Positions 61,101 through 64,000 of a stretch of DNA of 64,000 nucleotides are shown piece by piece; the stretch's first letter is position 1, and each line of letters starts with the position of its first letter. Made by a program: the position numbers and the translations under genes. The stretch spans positions 1,178,001 through 1,242,000 of the forward strand of contig ML978123.1 of assembly GCA_010015805.1 (NCBI GenBank), written 5' to 3'. The DNA comes from Rhizodiscina lignyota (Eukaryota > Ascomycota > Dothideomycetes > Aulographales > Rhizodiscinaceae). The notes below the pieces were generated by a model. It was not told the DNA's origin. It did no database searches and saw only the letters and a list, made by a program, of their open reading frames with translations.

Positions 61101-61790
61101 AAAAGCTGGAAATCAAAGGTGCGGACTTCTGAAAATGGCAAGATGTGGACTCGAATCCATCCTGATAGACTGATACCTACCATCACCCGGAAATTATGCG
61201 CTGCCGATGGACACACTGGAGAAGCTCTGCACTGGCGAGAGCATCGGACCTTGACTGTCATGGACGCCCGCCGCGCGCAAGGCTATCCTGATCACGAGGT
61301 CCTTATTGGGAGGCCGAGCGATCAGTGGGCGACAGTGGGCGATGCTGTGTCAAGGCACGTAGCTTTGGCTCTTGGCCTGTCTCTACGCGAGGCATGGCTT
61401 GGGAAGTTCGACGGCCATGACTCCGCGAGAGGCGTCGGCAGCAATAGCACGTCAGTCCCAGGGGCGCAGTCGAAAGAAGGTCGCTTGCAAAACGGCGGCA
61501 CGATGGAGAGATCCCTTGATCGCCAGGGTGATGGTTCGCAGGCCAAGTTCGCAGACCTCGTTCGAAGCAGGCTACCCGAGGAGGAAAATTCTTCGCTGGG
61601 CAGGTCTAGTCTGGTGCCGGTGGTGACGATACCGCGGCGCGCAGTCCATACCGCCGCCAAGAAAGAGGAGAGGACGTCAACACTTGAGATCTCGGGGTCC
61701 AGGGAGCATACGAGCACAGCTGCAGGGTCAAGGACGCAGAGGACACACGGTTGGGGTAATCTCCATATTGCGCACACGCAGGGGATCTGA
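58179..61790 (+). CDS. dim-2: DNA (cytosine-5) methyltransferase, DIM-2 type
   Basis: Methylates cytosines in heterochromatin; in Neurospora DIM-2 does all DNA methylation, guided by HP1 and H3K9me3. One exon, 1203 aa, somewhat shorter than Neurospora DIM-2. The N-terminus is disordered. Residues about 140-330 carry a family-specific domain (FEMESLNFLKSKVQIDDLLF, SILAVEGYGDLDLASVAGNI). Two BAH-like modules follow: IKIGDVVGVPRD..IWLYRP (about 390-520) and YEIGDSVYVRLGG..VVVRRLLRK (about 535-645). Catalytic motifs are all present: I (LDLFCGGGNFGRGLEEGG, about 679), IV with catalytic Cys (AGSPCRAFS, about 762), VI (ENVKGMAHA, about 800), VIII (QARSRLFIV, about 848), IX (PTITRKLC) and X (VGDAVSRHVALALG, about 1053). 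Motif IV has Arg-Ala where many enzymes have Gln-Gly/Pro. The C-terminal 140 residues are unstructured. No disrupting mutation seen. Confidence 0.93.
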   Translation: MTEGMAKHLHHQPTYNKRTASEVAAEEDQLSDHQLDRPSKRQVVDFVEAPPSSFPRSQFSGHSYHLPAKSEPDALRLLKSEWERRRQPKTAAAEDEESQWIMFELSDFTIYRPKIISDNKGFDHSFEMESLNFLKSKVQIDDLLFDGVLSYGSTVAYVECIPFSILAVEGYGDLDLASVAGNITIQSDLAKTTDNRIWYRLCKPSGWYKRYHDPFLWIADLTKHCMDFICNNEKPALHHFGSQFQQWLRRTHKNNPVFLTWLSKAPSLDFRGAIVANFEYLWKEYHSLAGQSMEYPRVSQLPLWSEIMPERLGAIRRQPLVQKETVVTPYVYECFKETFFGKVLKPQKPSPVVESERSQHIKSLKFSPSPTASSTQDYLNNFSRSTTNLTIKIGDVVGVPRDLKTRWKDCATLWFAYVQEVQKTNNGDNLLKVIWLYRPSDTTLSNMYYPIKNELFISDNCNCDDGAFRESDVVCKLPVEWCPTDLARTKGVIIRQKYLAGSHSFVSLKMSDRTCHCKTHQKETPFLTVQRDYEIGDSVYVRLGGLSAEVSLEDILEPAVIVGFDDDTRKVVVRRLLRKNRDLGDSAAAANELVWTDTKESVSARRVVGKCYIRFFTQKVVDSGELPLPYNRGGTGHFWYITSRLRNDDKTEPFGRTFPKGLNQALDIASRPKRLLHGLDLFCGGGNFGRGLEEGGAVEVKWAVEIAGIPLHTYKANLKDPDTTELFWGSVDDYLHSALMGVSSKVIARVGEVQFTAAGSPCRAFSIAQNNKLSPKSVKNASLVASVAAFIDLYRPEYAILENVKGMAHACKAFPGQNIFSQLLCCLVGMGYQVNQFNIDAYSCGAPQARSRLFIVLAAPGLPPIEHPQLSHAHPPETNNLSLGKAANGETFGDRKFGPTPLPFVSAAEATKDLPNIYDDRVGSCIGCPDHRSPIGSTNLSRARIKLIPTFPRKSSFRKAIDMGVMGQLQIDDMKSWKSKVRTSENGKMWTRIHPDRLIPTITRKLCAADGHTGEALHWREHRTLTVMDARRAQGYPDHEVLIGRPSDQWATVGDAVSRHVALALGLSLREAWLGKFDGHDSARGVGSNSTSVPGAQSKEGRLQNGGTMERSLDRQGDGSQAKFADLVRSRLPEEENSSLGRSSLVPVVTIPRRAVHTAAKKEERTSTLEISGSREHTSTAAGSRTQRTHGWGNLHIAHTQGI

Positions 61791-62165
61791 CTGATGCATG
61801 CCCGTTGTGGCTTGGTTGCTCTCTGCGCGAAATAGCGTTCCCGTCTCTTATAGACAAGGGGTTGGCTTTATAGATGAGTAGCGGCGGGGGGAAGCTCTAT
61901 CCGAGCAGTTGTCAGAAGCGAAGAAGCTAATTTGGTCGGTTATTCCGTATCAGACAGGAGAGAGAGGGTCATAGGACACTTATTCGGAGATAGAGATATA
62001 CAAAAGTTGTGTTGTCTAATCAAGCTTCGTCTAGATCTTGTGTTCCGATCAAGCTTCCTCTTCCTCTTTCTTGTCCTATATTAATGGGCTCTTGGCACCT
62101 CCGGGGGGTGAAGATCGAGTCGGCCTTCTCCTCCCTCTGCTGTTGCTCCTTGCATTTGCAATGCA
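61791..62165. other. Intergenic between convergent genes
   Basis: 375 bases of 3' flank of DIM-2 (plus) and the peroxiredoxin gene (minus). CAAGCTTCGTCTAGATCTTG and the following CAAGCTTCCTC form a weak local repeat. Nothing else seen. Confidence 0.5.
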
Positions 62166-63832
62166 TTACCAATCGTGCTCCAAGACCTCGCCAGCAACGC
62201 TCTCCTTCAAGCCCGTGTTATCCGGCTCCACGAACGCTCGGACAACCTTACCATCTCTTACGCACAGGGCATATCGCTTGCCTCTCGGCCCGCCGAAGAT
62301 CTTGCTCCCGTCGAAGGACAGTTCTAGCGCGTCGGTAAAGCCCAGCGACGGGTCAGCGAGGAAGCGGATCCCAGACTGACCACGGGGATCGAGTTGCGCC
62401 GCCCAGGCTTTCATTCTGTGTTGGGAAGGCGGTCAGTATGTGTTTGCGACATGCGATAGCACTTTTTTTGCTGGAGTTCGGTAAGGGTTTCTCTGCTTCT
62501 CTGTTTTCCAGGGAACCGGTTCGGGAGATTTCCCGAACATGGCAGACATGGGGTCAACATGGCGGGCTGGGGGTGCGGAGAGGGCCCTGAGGGCCAAGAA
62601 AGCAGGGTCATGGGAATATAGAAAGACGAAGTTTTGGAAGGATTTGGGGAAGTTGGTTTGCGGAGGCATGGAGGAGGGTGCATGGGTGGAAACAGGCCAT
62701 AGCGAAGCGAAGGGAGGAGGATAGGGAGGGAATAGTGCCTTGGCAGGACGGTAATTGAGATGGTTGTGGTGATATTAGTGCTAGGAGGATGGAGAGGGCT
62801 TGGCAAGACGGGGCTGGAAGTGGTAATTCTGATGGATGCTCCCGATGCGGACATATTAGCTACAGTGGAATGACCTGGACGGACATGGGAGGACGGTGGT
62901 GGAGGTTGGAGCGAGGCTTGGCGCGACGGGGTCGCAAAGGTTAGTCCCGGGTTGGAAAGAATTAGTGGGGACGGTGATGCAAGTAAGTCAGTAATTGAGA
63001 TGGATGCGGAGAGATTAGCGGCCGTAGCTGGCGCGCCAAGAAATAGGGGATGGTGTGATAATTGGCGGGCGCGTGTCCGCGAGGTGCGAGAGCGAGTGGA
63101 GTTGAGCGGAGAGATTGAGTGCAGCAGCACGTGGACATTCAAGGTACCAAAGTGTGTTATGACAGGGGCGTCGTATACAGCCGTCCAGAAGGCTTGGAAG
63201 AACAGGGACAGACAGAAATAGAGCGCCTCGGTGGGCGTCGTGATCACGGGTCTGACAGATTGGGAAAGGGGCCATGGAATGGTTTGAGAGAAGGAATGAG
63301 GTGCGACATGAGATGGGCCATGGAGGCACGGTACGCAGCAGAGAGAACGGAAGTTCGGAATCTGAATGGCAGGGGCATCGTATACGAGGCAGAGAGAAAC
63401 TTACACGAAAGGGTCGTTGACTGCAACGACAAACACGTCGCCTGCATCTCTGAGCTTGGACGCCTTGAGGTAGGAGGGTATGTGACTTTCAGAGCATGAA
63501 GGGCCTGCAGGAAAAAGTATCTCAGTAAATGGTCTAGATTAGGACTCGGAATAGACAACTGCCGTCACAGCCAGCCACAGCAGGCAATTGTCTCCAAGAG
63601 CAGGTCAATTGGACTTACTGAATGCTGCAGGAACGCCGATGATGAGGCCTTTGCCCTTCAGGATCTTCGACAGATTGGCCTTGTTGCCCGGCGAGCCCTC
63701 CATCAGCTCGACATCTGGAATTGCGTCGCCCACCTTGACAAAGGCGCGGGCAGAGGAGTGGAAGAGAGAGGCGCATTGCGCGCGAGGGACGAGGCGCTGG
63801 CCGGTGGCGATTGCGCGCCTGAATGCAAACAT
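62166..63832 (-). CDS. Mitochondrial type-II (Prx5-like) peroxiredoxin
   Basis: Thiol peroxidase that reduces hydrogen and alkyl peroxides. Exons 63832-63619, 63504-63405 and 62415-62166 give 187 aa. The start is the ATG at 63832. The first 35 residues (MFAFRRAIATGQRLVPRAQC then ASLFHSSARAF) are basic, hydroxylated and free of acids, a mitochondrial presequence. The mature domain reads VKVGDAIPDVELMEGSPGNK, then GLIIGVPAAFSPSCSESHIP with peroxidatic Cys75, VAVNDPFV|MKAWA across the last intron, and SKIFGGPRGKRYALCVRDGK with a second Cys that could resolve the disulfide. It ends VEPDNTGLKESVAGEVLEHD. The usual Thr three residues before the catalytic Cys is Ser here. Intron 2 is 989 nt, by far the longest in the window. 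Confidence 0.92.
62739..63003. repeat. Degenerate tandem repeats inside the peroxiredoxin intron
   Basis: Three diverged copies of a pattern, CTTGGCnnGACGGG.. followed by GGTAATTnnGATGG, occur at about 62739-62763, 62798-62836 and 62914-63003. The third copy is stretched by about 60 bp. A separate 16-bp near-repeat, CAGGGGCRTCGTATAC, lies at 63163-63178 and 63370-63385 in the same intron. Confidence 0.6.
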
Positions 63833-64000
63833 GGCTGCTGGAATATGTGCGGTCACCAGTGCAGAGCAGTGTGAGCAGGTCGCGGTTGAATTAGGCTCAC
63901 GCTGCGTTGGGTGCTGGAGGCGTTGTGGAGGCGTGCTGCCAGATGCTCCAATCGATGCGGAGAGGGCTCGAGCGGCGCCGAGAAATAGGGCTCGTCTATG
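63833..64000. other. Right edge, peroxiredoxin upstream region
   Basis: 168 bases upstream of the minus-strand peroxiredoxin gene. GC-rich, no feature recognised. Confidence 0.4.

Overview
The window is nuclear DNA of a filamentous ascomycete (Pezizomycotina). The evidence is densely packed genes on both strands, short spliceosomal introns (mostly 46-65 nt, GT..AG, branch sites of the TGCTAAY/CTGAC type), a Zn2Cys6 activator with a fungal-specific central domain, a GRAM-PH sterol glucosyltransferase of the Atg26 type, and a DIM-2-type cytosine methyltransferase. A dothideomycete (Mycosphaerella/Capnodiales-like) source is my best guess from overall protein resemblance; that is inference, not measurement.

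Layout. 0-8 kb: a left-edge gene fragment (-), a SAP-like multi-pass membrane protein, eIF2-alpha, the vacuolar TRP-type calcium channel Yvc1, and an unknown two-exon gene. 8.6-16 kb: an APC-superfamily permease, an alpha/beta hydrolase (-), and an eight-exon Zn2Cys6 regulator. 16-29.6 kb is gene-poor. It holds only a single-finger C2H2 protein, the mitochondrial import-motor J protein Pam18/Tim14 and one zinc-binding hypothetical gene, plus a small repeat-rich patch at 22.36-22.68 kb. 29.6-37.1 kb carries three cell-cycle/replication genes close together: Cdc25 phosphatase, GINS subunit Sld5 and RPA large subunit Rfa1. Rfa1 is divergent from a dienelactone hydrolase-like gene. 38.4-40.7 kb: a membrane-anchored SH3 protein (-). 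43.2-46.6 kb: glutamine-dependent NAD+ synthetase (Qns1), which I read as 22 exons. 47-52 kb: a 2EXR/F-box-like gene (-), a glutathione S-transferase relic, an EI24-family membrane protein (-) and the vacuolar aspartic protease Pep4. 52.6-57.1 kb: Atg26/UGT51-type sterol glucosyltransferase. 58.2-61.8 kb: an apparently intact DIM-2 DNA methyltransferase. Right end: a mitochondrial type-II peroxiredoxin (-) with one unusually long, repeat-bearing intron.

Most genes are conserved housekeeping functions without an operon-like arrangement. The exceptions worth attention are the extreme intron density of QNS1 (including an 8-nt exon), an intact DIM-2 gene, two stop-free introns of 51 nt in CDC25 (one would encode a hydrophobic stretch), the repeat-bearing 989-nt peroxiredoxin intron, and a short inverted-repeat element with a GAAA-capped hairpin near 22.5 kb. 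I see no complete transposon, CRISPR array, rRNA or convincing tRNA gene. I also see no virus-like element that I can name. Exon boundaries were worked out by hand from splice signals, reading frame and family resemblance.
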